Assembly: GCA_050743125.1 (NCBI GenBank)
Contig: JBOGEB010000041.1
Location: 1-27,392 of the forward strand
Length of the DNA: 27,392 nucleotides
Direction of reading: 5' to 3'
Source: JBOGEB01 sp050743125
GTDB taxonomy: Bacteria > Actinomycetota > Nitriliruptoria > Euzebyales > Egibacteraceae
Part shown: positions 7,458-15,372 of the stretch, one piece after another
Layout of the letters: each line of letters starts with the position of its first letter
Numbering within the stretch: the stretch's first letter is position 1
Translations under genes and position numbers: made by a program
Notes under the pieces: generated by a model
Seen by the model: the letters and a program-made list of their open reading frames with translations, nothing else
Databases searched by the model: none
Told to the model about the DNA's origin: nothing

Positions 7458-8111
7458 ATGGTGGGCATGGTTAGGAACGGGGTCGCCGCGCTCGTCGCAG
7501 TACTCGGGCTGTTGCTCGCCGCTTGCCAGCCCTCGGGTTTCACTTACGTGCGTAATACCCAGCACGGCGCGTACGTGAAGTTCCCGAGCGCGTGGCATTA
7601 CTTCGATGACAAAGTCACCCTCCAACGGCAGGCCGAGGCCGTCGGGCTCACACCTGGGCGGGCCGAGCAGCTGCATCAGCAGCAGTGGGCGGTCGCGTTC
7701 GACGCCGACCCCCACCCGAGCCTGGACCATGTGTTCTTGGAGCCCAACGGCTACCCAATCGGGTACGTGCAGGTGCGCAACCTCGGCCAAGACGAGCGTG
7801 ACCAGTTCTCGATCGCCTCGCTGCGGAACGAGTTCGTCCAGTTCGACCTCATCAGCCAGTCCGCTCCGGGGCGGATCGAGCCGCTGTCCGCGAAGGAGAT
7901 CACGAAGCCGGACGGCCTGCGGGGGCTGCGTATGAGGTTCACCGTGCGCTCTGGCACCGGGGGCTTGTTCACCTACGACCAGACCGCCTACGTCGATGCC
8001 GCCACGCAGAAGGTCTACCTCCTGGCTATCGGTTGCACGGCCGAGTGCTTCAAGAAGCACAGCGGGGAGATCGACCAAGTCGTCGCATCGTGGACGGTCA
8101 AGGAGCCTTAG
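7458..8111 (+). CDS. Secreted lipoprotein, hypothetical (PsbP/LpqN-like architecture suspected)
   Basis: 217 residues from ATG 7458, or 214 from ATG 7467. A short basic N-terminus, a hydrophobic core (AALVAVLGLLL) and the lipobox LAAC (C23) mark a lipoprotein processed by Lsp and anchored on the outer face of the membrane. The remaining ~195 residues form one domain: GAYVKFPSAWHYFDD near the start and DQVVASWTVKEP at the end recall the beta-rich PsbP/LpqN-like proteins, but this is a weak resemblance. Two cysteines (GCTAEC) sit near the C-terminus and may form a disulphide. Repeat copy B starts 2 nt after the TAG stop. Confidence 0.8.
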   Translation: MVGMVRNGVAALVAVLGLLLAACQPSGFTYVRNTQHGAYVKFPSAWHYFDDKVTLQRQAEAVGLTPGRAEQLHQQQWAVAFDADPHPSLDHVFLEPNGYPIGYVQVRNLGQDERDQFSIASLRNEFVQFDLISQSAPGRIEPLSAKEITKPDGLRGLRMRFTVRSGTGGLFTYDQTAYVDAATQKVYLLAIGCTAECFKKHSGEIDQVVASWTVKEP

Positions 8112-8113
8112 CA

Positions 8114-8247
8114 CATGTCGAAATTCGGGGGGGCTGTGCCGCGGAGTCGCCGACGGAGGCTCGTCAGGGCCTCTGTCCGCTGGAAACCCAAGGACAAGCA
8201 GCGGAGCGCACCCATGGCTCCCACTCTGGCCGGTGCTTCGACACACG
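8114..8247 (+). repeat. TGTGTCGAA repeat family, copy B (full length, 134 nt)
   Basis: It starts CATGTCGAA (two bases shorter than the 11-nt consensus end) and finishes TTCGACACACG. The core AGTCGCCGACGGAGGCTC and GCTGGAAACCCAAGGAC aligns with the other copies. A stem CCGCTG (8177-8182) / CAGCGG (8199-8204) is conserved in position with the copy at 23.0 kb. It fills the gap between the lipoprotein gene and the FtsH-like gene. Confidence 0.75.
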
Positions 8248-8270
8248 CTTTCGGCAAGGAGCTCTAAGAC

Positions 8271-8288
8271 ATGGAGTTCGACTCATGA
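8271..8288 (+). other. Five-codon leader ORF (MEFDS) overlapping the FtsH-like start
   Basis: AAGGAG (8256-8261) is the best ribosome site in the region, but it is spaced 9 nt from ATG 8271, not from the FtsH-like ATG at 8285. The mini-ORF reads Met-Glu-Phe-Asp-Ser and its TGA (8286-8288) overlaps the ATG at 8285 as ATGA. This would let ribosomes terminate and restart on the protease gene. Confidence 0.4.
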
Positions 8289-10792
8289 GCAAAAAGGCGG
8301 GCCTCGCCCGACCGGCTCACGACAGCGGCGCTACTCCGCCGCCGGAGTACCGGTCCCGCGAGCGTGACGACGAGCGCCGCACCCGCAAGCCGCTGTCGCT
8401 GTGGGACCGGCTCAAGCTCCTGCTCCTGCTCGGCCTGGTCTGGGCGGTGATGCTCGCCAACGTCATCCAGTCGGCCCAGATCATGCCGATCGCGGAGGGC
8501 GTCAACGAGACGCTGCGGACGGGGAGGTGGGTGATCGTCCTGGCGGCGCTGGAGGTGATCCGCCAGCTCCACTACCTGGTCTCCGAGCGCTGGTCGGGCT
8601 ACTACCGGTTCTGGAACGAGCAGGTCTTCGGCGCATTCGAGCGGCGCACTGGCCGGATGAGCGACTGGACGCGGTTCCGCGTCGGCCGGATCGTCAAGAT
8701 CTTCTTCTACCTGTTCCTGCTCGACCTGCTCATCGCGGCGCTGCTCCACCTGCCGGTCGCGACCGCGCTGCTCCAAGCTCCGGTGCTGTTCTTCCAGGCG
8801 CTGCCGCTGCTCCTTCAGCTCGCGTTTGCGTTTTTCTTCGTCGTCTTTCAGTTCGTCGGCCTGTTCTGGTTCCTGTCACGCGGCGGCACCGAGATCTACT
8901 TTCCCGACGACGTCAAGACCCGGTTCACCGACGTGTGGGGGCAGGACAGCGTCTTGGAGAAGATCAAGGAGAACATGGTCTTCCTGGAGGACCCCGAGTC
9001 GATCGAGCGGCGCGGCGGCTACGTGCCCGGCGGCATCCTGCTCTGGGGACCGCCTGGCACCGGAAAGACGCTCATGGCCGAGGCCGTGGCCGGCGAGACC
9101 GGCAGGCCGTTCATGTTCGTCGACCCCGGCTCGTTCATCAACATGTTCATGGGTGTCGGGATCCTCAAGGTCAAGGCGCTGTTCCGGAAGGCGCGCAAGC
9201 TCGCGCTGCGTTACGGCGGCGTGATCATGTTCTTCGACGAGGCTGACTCGCTCGGCAACCGCGGCATGCTGTCGCAGGGATTCCCCGGTGGCTACGGCGG
9301 CACGGGCACGACCGAGCCGCCCCAAGCCGCCCGGTCGTGCAATGGCCTCGCCTACCTCGACCCATCGACGCAGCGGCTGCTCCTTGGCGGCGACGCCTCC
9401 AGCGACGTCGAGCCGCCGCGCCGTCTCCGCGACCGGTTCTTCATGGGTGGCGGCGGCATGGGTGGCGGCGGCATGGGCACGCTGAACGCGCTGCTCACCG
9501 AGCTGTCCGGCCTGAAGAAGCCGCGCGGCTTTTGGAACCGCGTCGTGCGTCGGTCTCTCGGTATGCGGCCGAAGCCGCCGCCGAAGTACCGGATTCTCGT
9601 GATGATGGCGACGAACCTGCCGCAGGCGCTCGACGAGGCGTTGCTGCGGCCGGGTCGCATCGACCGGATCTACAAGGTCGGCTACCCCTCGAAGGTTGGC
9701 CGGATCCGCACGTACGAGGGCTACCTCGACAAGGTCCCTCACGAGCTGACCGACGCCGACGTCGACCGCCTCGCGACGATCACCCCGTACGCCACCGGCG
9801 CGTCGATCAAGGACCTGGTCAACGAGGCGCTGATCAACGCGATCCGTGGCGGTCGCGAGATCATCACCTGGCGTGACATCGTCAAGGCCAAACAACTCAA
9901 GGACCTCGGCCCGCCTGAGGACGTCGAGTACATCGAGCGCGAGCGGCACGCCGTCGCGGTCCACGAGGCCTGTCACGCCGTCACCGCTTACCGCGTCCGC
10001 CGCCACCTCATCATCGATATCGCGACGATCGAAAAGGGCGCCACCTACCTGGGAATGGTCGCGTCGATCAAGCCCGAGGACTATTTCGGCGGCTGGCGCA
10101 GCGAGCACGAGGCCGACATCATGGTCAGCCTCGCGTCGTTGGCCGGGGAGCGAATGTTCTTCGCCGGGGACAACTCCTCCGGGGTGTCCGGCGACCTCGA
10201 GTCCGCCACTCGGTTGGCGACGCTGATGGAGGGCTACTGGGGCATGGGCGCGACCGTCGCTTCGCACGCGGTGACGAAGCAGGCGGGCATCCCGGGGGGT
10301 GGGGGCGGCAGACCCGGTGAGGACGAGCGTGACCAAGAGCTCCTCAAGGACTCGACGCTCGGTGCCCGCATCGAGACGAAGCTCACGGAGCTGCTGCGCC
10401 GCACCGAGGAGCTGCTCGCCTCCAACCGTCGTGAGGTGCTTGCGGTCGCGCACGCGCTGGAGACGAACAAGACCGTCACCGGCGAGGACGTGGAGGCGGT
10501 CATCGAGGGCACTCAGGGTCCACTGCTTGACGGCCGCCCGTACCACACCGACGAGTTCCTCGCCGACGCTGAGGCCTACCACGCGCTCGTCGTCGGTGCC
10601 CACCAGGCCCACGCGAAGGTCGAGGCGTCGCTCCCGGCCCTGCGGCCGGTCGAGTTCGCCGACTTCGACCTGCCCGACGAGGAGATCGCCGAACAGCTCG
10701 TCCCGCGCCTCGCGCGGTGGCAGGATGGCCAGCGTGGTGAGGGGGCACCAGATTCCCGACCGGATTCGTCCAGTGACGGAGCCGGCAACTGA
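8285..10792 (+). CDS. FtsH-like membrane-bound AAA+ zinc metalloprotease (M41-type), long form
   Basis: 835 residues from ATG 8285 (MSKKAGLARP). Four hydrophobic segments precede the ATPase (about 40-60, 80-97, 142-162 and 168-200), unlike the usual two with a periplasmic domain. AAA+ motifs: Walker A GPPGTGKT (255-262), pore loop FINMFMGVG, Walker B VIMFFDEAD (313-321), sensor ATN (~440) and arginine-finger region LLRPGRIDR. The zinc site HEACH (560-564) and the likely third ligand D637 in SGDLESAT mark an active M41 peptidase. It is longer than typical FtsH (~650). Much of the excess is an insertion after Walker B containing MGGGGMGGGGMG. Such enzymes degrade membrane and short-lived proteins using ATP. 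It is followed by tldD-tldE. Confidence 0.9.
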   Translation: MSKKAGLARPAHDSGATPPPEYRSRERDDERRTRKPLSLWDRLKLLLLLGLVWAVMLANVIQSAQIMPIAEGVNETLRTGRWVIVLAALEVIRQLHYLVSERWSGYYRFWNEQVFGAFERRTGRMSDWTRFRVGRIVKIFFYLFLLDLLIAALLHLPVATALLQAPVLFFQALPLLLQLAFAFFFVVFQFVGLFWFLSRGGTEIYFPDDVKTRFTDVWGQDSVLEKIKENMVFLEDPESIERRGGYVPGGILLWGPPGTGKTLMAEAVAGETGRPFMFVDPGSFINMFMGVGILKVKALFRKARKLALRYGGVIMFFDEADSLGNRGMLSQGFPGGYGGTGTTEPPQAARSCNGLAYLDPSTQRLLLGGDASSDVEPPRRLRDRFFMGGGGMGGGGMGTLNALLTELSGLKKPRGFWNRVVRRSLGMRPKPPPKYRILVMMATNLPQALDEALLRPGRIDRIYKVGYPSKVGRIRTYEGYLDKVPHELTDADVDRLATITPYATGASIKDLVNEALINAIRGGREIITWRDIVKAKQLKDLGPPEDVEYIERERHAVAVHEACHAVTAYRVRRHLIIDIATIEKGATYLGMVASIKPEDYFGGWRSEHEADIMVSLASLAGERMFFAGDNSSGVSGDLESATRLATLMEGYWGMGATVASHAVTKQAGIPGGGGGRPGEDERDQELLKDSTLGARIETKLTELLRRTEELLASNRREVLAVAHALETNKTVTGEDVEAVIEGTQGPLLDGRPYHTDEFLADAEAYHALVVGAHQAHAKVEASLPALRPVEFADFDLPDEEIAEQLVPRLARWQDGQRGEGAPDSRPDSSSDGAGN

Positions 10793-11058
10793 GCGAAAAT
10801 ACGTAATGTATTCGGGCGCGCGTCGGTCGTGGACATTGTCATCGACGTCGAGGGCCGTCCGCTCATGTATTTGTCCGCCGTAGTGGTCCGCGGAAAAACC
10901 CGTGGCATTCGTGCGTAACGCATCCCGCCTCGCGTTGCTGAGGAAAACCAGCACACGGCGCGGCCCGGCTTCGGCCTCGCCGAGACCACCACCGGACGGC
11001 GCACCGTCCAAATCGGCTTTTGCCTCTGGCCGACCGACGCGAAGGAGCTCCGCCAGCC
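10793..11058. other. Intergenic region before tldD
   Basis: About 300 nt lie between the FtsH-like stop and tldD. No convincing ORF is present. It begins with a short AT-richer stretch (GCGAAAATACGTAATG), which could hold a promoter for tldD. No clear hairpin terminator was seen. Confidence 0.35.
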
Positions 11059-11094
11059 ATGACCGGCCTTACGCCCCGCGCCCGGAGCGCCTGA
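11059..11094 (+). other. Possible 11-codon leader ORF ahead of tldD
   Basis: GAAGGAG (11041-11047) precedes ATG 11059, which reads MTGLTPRARSA and stops at TGA 11092-11094, one base before the tldD ATG. tldD also has its own CGGAG (about 11082-11086), so the leader may be incidental. Confidence 0.25.
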
Positions 11095-11095
11095 C

Positions 11096-12502
11096 ATGAC
11101 CTTCGCGCTCGACGACGCCGACGCTCGGGCGGTCTTGACCGCGGCGCTGGGCGGTGGCGCCGATTTCGCCGAGGTCTTCGCCGAAACCCGCCGTTATCGC
11201 AGCCTCCGCCTTGACGACAACACGGTCCAGGACCTGACCTCCGGGCGGGATCGCGGTGCCGGGATCCGGGTGCTCCGCGGGCGCCAGACCGGGTACGCGT
11301 ACACGAACGTGCTGACCCGACAGGGGCTCGTCGAGGCCGCCAGAGTGGCCGCTGCCGCCATGCGGGGCCAGGCCCGCACCCAGGTCGCCGACCTTCGCGT
11401 CGTCGAGCCCGGGGTCGTCCACCCGGTGGAGCGCGACCCGCTCGCCGCGGACCGTCCCGCGCTGGTCGAGCTGGTGACCAGGGTGAACGAGGCCGCCCGC
11501 GGGGTCGACGCCGCGGTCCTCCAGGTCAGCGTCGGCTATACGGACCTCCTTCAGGAGGTGCTCGTCGTCAACTCCGACGGCCACCGCTCGACCGATCGGC
11601 GGGTCCGGACCCGGCTCGTCGCGCACGTCGTCGCCGGACGTGACGGGAACGTCCAAACCGGGTTCGAGGGACCAGGAGACTCCGTTGGGCATGAGCTGTT
11701 CGACCGGCACCCGCCCGAGCAGGTCGGCCGGCTCGCCGCTGAGCGCGCGGTCGTGATGCTCGACGCGGTCCCCGCGCCGGCCGGGGAGATGACCGTCGTG
11801 CTCGCCGCGGGCGGGGGCGGGGTGCTGTTCCACGAGGCCTGCGGGCACGGCATGGAGGCGGACATCGCCGCCAAGGACGCGAGCATCTACGCCGGCAAGA
11901 CCGGCGAGCGCGTCGGCAGGCCGATCCTGACCGGCATCGACGACGGGACCATGCTCGGCGCTTGGGGGAGCTTCAGCTTCGATGACGAGGGCACGCCCGC
12001 CCAACGGACCGTGCTCTTCGACGCCGGGGTGTGCACCGGGGCCTACATGAGCGACCGAATCCGTGCCGCTCAGCTGGGGATCCCGCGGACCGGCAACGGG
12101 CGCCGCCAGTCCTACGCGCATCTGCCGATCCCGCGGATGACCAACTCGTTCATCCTCCCCGGCGACGCTGACCCCGACGAGATCATCGCGAGCGTCGACC
12201 ACGGCCTCTACTGCAAGTCCCTCGGTGGCGGCCAGGTCAACACGGCGTCCAGCGACTTCGTGTTCGGTATGACCGAGGCATACCTGATCGAGCGTGGCGA
12301 AATCACCAGACCCGTCCGCGGCGCGAACCTCGTCGGCGACGGCCTGAAGGTGCTCGGCGGGGTCGATGCGGTCGGCAGCGACTTCGAGACCCGCCAGGGC
12401 TACTGCGGCAAGGGCAGCCAAACCGTGCCGGTCGCGTTCGGGACGCCGACACTGCGGATCGACCGAATCACCGTGGGGGGGACGGGGGGTACCGGATCAT
12501 GA
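11096..12502 (+). CDS. tldD: TldD-family zinc metalloprotease
   Basis: 468 residues from ATG 11096 with CGGAG about 9 nt upstream. It carries the TldD HExxxH zinc motif as VLFHEACGHGMEAD (H at about 246 and 251). Other family features are RSLRLDDNTVQDL near the N-terminus, SFSFDDEGTPAQRTVLFDAG, GRRQSYAHLPIPRMTNSFI and the C-terminal GQVNTASSDFVFGMTEAYLI. TldD forms a heterodimeric peptidase with TldE; in enterobacteria the pair trims microcin leader peptides and the CcdA antitoxin, while most actinobacterial substrates are unknown. It overlaps tldE by ATGA (12499-12502), so the two are translationally coupled. Confidence 0.93.
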   Translation: MTFALDDADARAVLTAALGGGADFAEVFAETRRYRSLRLDDNTVQDLTSGRDRGAGIRVLRGRQTGYAYTNVLTRQGLVEAARVAAAAMRGQARTQVADLRVVEPGVVHPVERDPLAADRPALVELVTRVNEAARGVDAAVLQVSVGYTDLLQEVLVVNSDGHRSTDRRVRTRLVAHVVAGRDGNVQTGFEGPGDSVGHELFDRHPPEQVGRLAAERAVVMLDAVPAPAGEMTVVLAAGGGGVLFHEACGHGMEADIAAKDASIYAGKTGERVGRPILTGIDDGTMLGAWGSFSFDDEGTPAQRTVLFDAGVCTGAYMSDRIRAAQLGIPRTGNGRRQSYAHLPIPRMTNSFILPGDADPDEIIASVDHGLYCKSLGGGQVNTASSDFVFGMTEAYLIERGEITRPVRGANLVGDGLKVLGGVDAVGSDFETRQGYCGKGSQTVPVAFGTPTLRIDRITVGGTGGTGS

Positions 12503-13851
12503 GCCTCTTGGAGCTGCTCGGCCGGGTCGTCGCGCGCGCCCGGCTCGGTGAGGCCGTCGAGGTCTACGGCCTCGACGAGACGACGATGACCGTGAAGGCA
12601 TATGAAGGCGAGGTCGAATCTCTCTCCTCGGCCCGTACCCGGGGCGTGGGCGTCCGCGTGATCGGCGGCGGTCGGGTCGGCTACTCCTCCACCGCCGACC
12701 TCAGCGAGACGGCGCTCGCGGAGACGCTCGACGAGGCGCGGGCGAACGCTCGAGTCGGCACGCCGGACGAGGCGAACGTGCTCCCCCAGGCCGCCCAGGC
12801 GCTGGGGGAGTTGCCAGAGCTTTGGGACCCCGCGTTTCACGAGTTCGCCACCGAGGACAAGATCGCCGCGGTCATCACGCTCGAGGCCGCGGTGCGGGGC
12901 GCCGGATCGCCGGTCAAGGGAGTCGACAGCGCGGTCTACGGCGACCAGGTGCGTACCGCGGCGATCGCGTCCACCGCTGGGGTGTGCGGCGCGTACCGGC
13001 GCTGTGACGCCTACGTCGCGGTGAACGCGCTCGCTGAGGGGAACGGCGCGGGCGAGGGCGCGAGCGCATACGGCTTCGACCTGGCCCGCACGGTGGGTGG
13101 CCTCGACCCCGAGGCCGCCGCCGCAGAGGCCGTCGGGCGCGCGACGCGGCTGCTCGGCGGTCGCAAGCCGCCCAGCACCAAGCCGTTGGTCCTGCTCGAC
13201 CCGTATGCCACCACGTCGCTCCTCGAGGTCTTGTCTGGCGCGCTGACCGGCCAGGCGGTCCAGAGGGGCCGCAGCGCCTTTGCGACGCGGCTCGGCGAGC
13301 AGGTCGCCGGGCCACACGTTGCGCTGGTCGACGACGGCCGCCTGGTGGCCGGGCCCGCCGCCGCCCCCTGGGACGGGGAGGGGGTGCCGACCGGGCGCAC
13401 GACGCTCATCGAGGCGGGCCACCTGGCCGGCTGGCTGCACAACACGTACACCGCCACGAAGCAGGGTGTGGCGAGCACCGGCAACGCCCGTCGGGCGGGG
13501 TTCGTGAGCCTTCCCGGCGTGAGCCCCTCCAACCTGTATTTCGTGCCCGGCGACGAGGACCAGGCGGCGCTGCTCGCCCGCGCTGACACCGCGTTCTACT
13601 GCCAGCAGGTCATCGGCATCCACTCCGGCGCGAACCCGATCAGCGGCGACTTCAGCGTCGGCGTCTCGGGGCTGATGGTCCGCGGCGGCGAGTTCGCCGA
13701 GCCGATCCGCGAGGCGGCCCTCGCCGGCACGTTCCCCGGCATGCTCTCCGGCCTCGTCGCGGTCGGCTCTGATCTCCGCTTCATCCCCTTCGGCTGGGGC
13801 TTGGGCGGCGTAACCCTCCTCATCGAGGGCATGACCTTAGCCGGCGAGTGA
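12499..13851 (+). CDS. tldE: TldE/PmbA-family partner of TldD
   Basis: 450 residues from ATG 12499, overlapping tldD by 4 nt. It has the fold of the family (TTMTVKAYEGEVESLSSART; the C-terminal NARRAGFVSLPGVSPSNLYF and VGVSGLMVRGGEFAEPIREA) but lacks the HExxxH zinc site, as TldE/PmbA proteins do. It is the non-catalytic subunit that shapes the active site and entry tunnel of the heterodimer. Its stop is 3 nt from the stop of the convergent Nudix gene, with no space for a separate terminator. Confidence 0.92.
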   Translation: MSLLELLGRVVARARLGEAVEVYGLDETTMTVKAYEGEVESLSSARTRGVGVRVIGGGRVGYSSTADLSETALAETLDEARANARVGTPDEANVLPQAAQALGELPELWDPAFHEFATEDKIAAVITLEAAVRGAGSPVKGVDSAVYGDQVRTAAIASTAGVCGAYRRCDAYVAVNALAEGNGAGEGASAYGFDLARTVGGLDPEAAAAEAVGRATRLLGGRKPPSTKPLVLLDPYATTSLLEVLSGALTGQAVQRGRSAFATRLGEQVAGPHVALVDDGRLVAGPAAAPWDGEGVPTGRTTLIEAGHLAGWLHNTYTATKQGVASTGNARRAGFVSLPGVSPSNLYFVPGDEDQAALLARADTAFYCQQVIGIHSGANPISGDFSVGVSGLMVRGGEFAEPIREAALAGTFPGMLSGLVAVGSDLRFIPFGWGLGGVTLLIEGMTLAGE

Positions 13852-13854
13852 CTG

Positions 13855-14400
13855 TCAGCCGGGTTTGTCTGGGGACGGAAAAGCGATGGCGAATGAAAGC
13901 GCCGTCAACGACGGACCGTCCACGATCAAGCGGTCGTCCACAAGCTTGCGCACGTCCGCAAGCGGCACCCATTCCACTTTGGACGCCTCCGACGTGTCAG
14001 ATGGCCTGCCCTGATAGGTGGCGCCCTCTGCTCGAAACATGGTCATGCGCAGATCGCTGATCCCGGACAGAGGATGGTAGGAGGTCATCTCGCTCAGGGG
14101 CCCCGGCCGCCAGCCCGTTTGCTCCTCCACCTCCCGACTGGCGGCACTGGCAGGATTCTCGTCCGGGTCGATCCAGCCAGCAGGGAGCTCCCATCCCCAG
14201 GCGTCAGTGATAAAGCGATGTCTCCACAGCATGAGGGCACGGGCAGCCTGGTCGATGACCGCGACCGTTACCGAGTGGCGGGGCATCCGGAACACGTGAT
14301 GCTCAAGACGCTGTCCGTCAGGTAGCTCAACGTCATCCAGCCAGAGATTCACCCACTCACTCCGGTAGAGTGCCCGCTGACCATGAGTTTTCCATTCCAT
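13855..14400 (-). CDS. Nudix hydrolase (ADP-ribose pyrophosphatase-like)
   Basis: 181 residues from ATG 14400 (MEWKTHGQRALYRSEW), chosen because GGGAGG lies 11 nt upstream; an extension to 14466 would add a poor leader. The Nudix box is complete: G-WIDPD-E-NPASAAS-REVEEQTGW fits Gx5Ex7REUxEExGU. The preceding strand pattern (YRSEWVNLWLDDVELPDGQ, EHHVFRMPRHSVTVAVID) and FITDAWGWELPAG are like NudF/ADP-ribose pyrophosphatases acting on nucleoside diphosphate derivatives. It converges with tldE and is divergent from a second, unrelated-looking Nudix gene at 14828. Confidence 0.88.
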   Translation of the reverse strand: MEWKTHGQRALYRSEWVNLWLDDVELPDGQRLEHHVFRMPRHSVTVAVIDQAARALMLWRHRFITDAWGWELPAGWIDPDENPASAASREVEEQTGWRPGPLSEMTSYHPLSGISDLRMTMFRAEGATYQGRPSDTSEASKVEWVPLADVRKLVDDRLIVDGPSLTALSFAIAFPSPDKPG

Positions 14401-14827
14401 TGGCTGACTGCCTCCCTGCCCGACTCGAAGTCCGTGGGAATAATTTGCACGCCCCTGCACCGCCAAAGGCGATCCCCAAGCTGTTCAGGAGCTCGTCCAA
14501 CTGTCTGACTGGAGTAACCCTTCCCAGAATGCGTTTGCTGGAGCGCTGGGCAGAAGCTGATGCACAATGGCTGTGCGACGAGATACTTCGCGCCATGCTA
14601 TCTGGTCGCCTGAGCTTGGTCTCTGCTTATTTCGACAGTAGGCTTGGCGCCCCGGGCTCGTGGACGTCGTTGTTCATGTCAGATGACTGGATTAGGCTGA
14701 GACATGAAGACCGAAGCCAGTATGGGGAAAACGAAGCCAACCCAGAGTAGGAAAGGACGTGCGACGCAGCCATGGCTGATGCCAGGGACACCGCTAGAAA
14801 ACAAGACGGTGGACAGCGGAACTGGTC
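14401..14827. other. 427-nt spacer between divergent Nudix genes, no gene supported
   Basis: The segment is richer in AT than its neighbours. ORFs of 60-125 codons exist on both strands (such as 14370-14750 plus and 14357-14596 minus), but they have no ribosome sites, no recognisable motifs and mutually exclusive frames. It may be horizontally acquired non-coding DNA or a decayed gene. The second Nudix gene shares its unusual composition. Confidence 0.4.
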
Positions 14828-15283
14828 ATGAGGGCGGTCTACTGCCTTGCCAGACTGTACTGGCGCTTGATGCGACCGTTGACTGTTGGAGTGCGGGCAA
14901 TTGTAACGAATGAACGCGGCGAGGTGCTTTTGTTGCGACATACGTACAAAAGCGGATTCTACTTGCCCGGGGGGAAAGTGAAGCGAGGGGAGTCCCTTAG
15001 CGAGGCTGTTTTGCGGGAGCTGCGTGAGGAGGTGGGCGTTCGTGACGTTGACAAGTCTCAAGTCGCCTTGGTGGGCGCTTATTCTTCGTTTTCCAGCTTT
15101 AAGTCTGATCACATCCTCGTCGTCAGTGCTCGGACGAGTGCCGCCGCCCGCCCAACGTCCCGGCTAGAGGTGGAATCGGTGACATTCGCAGACCCACGTC
15201 ACCTCCCTGAACAGACGTCCCCAGCGACGCGCCGACGCATCGAGGAATACTTGCAGAACGAGGTCAGCATCGGCGTGTGGTGA
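14828..15283 (+). CDS. Nudix hydrolase, second type
   Basis: 151 residues from ATG 14828. It starts MRAVYCLARLYWRLMRPLTV, then GVRAIVTNERGEVLLLRHTY and SGFYLPGGKVKRGE. The Nudix box G-GKVKRG-E-SLSEAVL-RELREEVGV is complete. The short form with N-terminal LYWRLMRP is seen in small Nudix proteins of MutT/RppH type whose substrates are mostly unknown. Codon use is less GC-biased at third positions (TTTTGTTGCGACATACG) than in the flanking core genes, which suggests recent transfer. It is not a close paralogue of the Nudix gene at 13855. Confidence 0.88.
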   Translation: MRAVYCLARLYWRLMRPLTVGVRAIVTNERGEVLLLRHTYKSGFYLPGGKVKRGESLSEAVLRELREEVGVRDVDKSQVALVGAYSSFSSFKSDHILVVSARTSAAARPTSRLEVESVTFADPRHLPEQTSPATRRRIEEYLQNEVSIGVW

Positions 15284-15372
15284 AGCGACAAAGATTTCAG
15301 ATTCCAGGGGCGAGCAAGCCGCTTCGGGGTTGAGAGCAATGCGCACGTTCAGCAAGATCTGGCCGGGCGGGC

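Noticed and set aside
8098..8262. Target-site duplication CAAGGAGC around repeat copy B
   Set aside because: A similar string occurs on both sides, but the right one is separated from the element end by several bases and also serves as the ribosome site, so it is probably chance.
8876..11011. 711-codon minus-strand ORF
   Set aside because: Antisense shadow of the FtsH-like gene in high-GC DNA; the plus strand has complete AAA+ and M41 motifs.
11069..13623. Long minus-strand ORFs (11069-12421 and 12400-13623)
   Set aside because: Antisense to tldD and tldE, low-complexity composition, no motifs.
14370..14750. 126-codon plus-strand ORF between the Nudix genes
   Set aside because: It starts inside the minus-strand Nudix gene, has no ribosome site and shows no recognisable domain.
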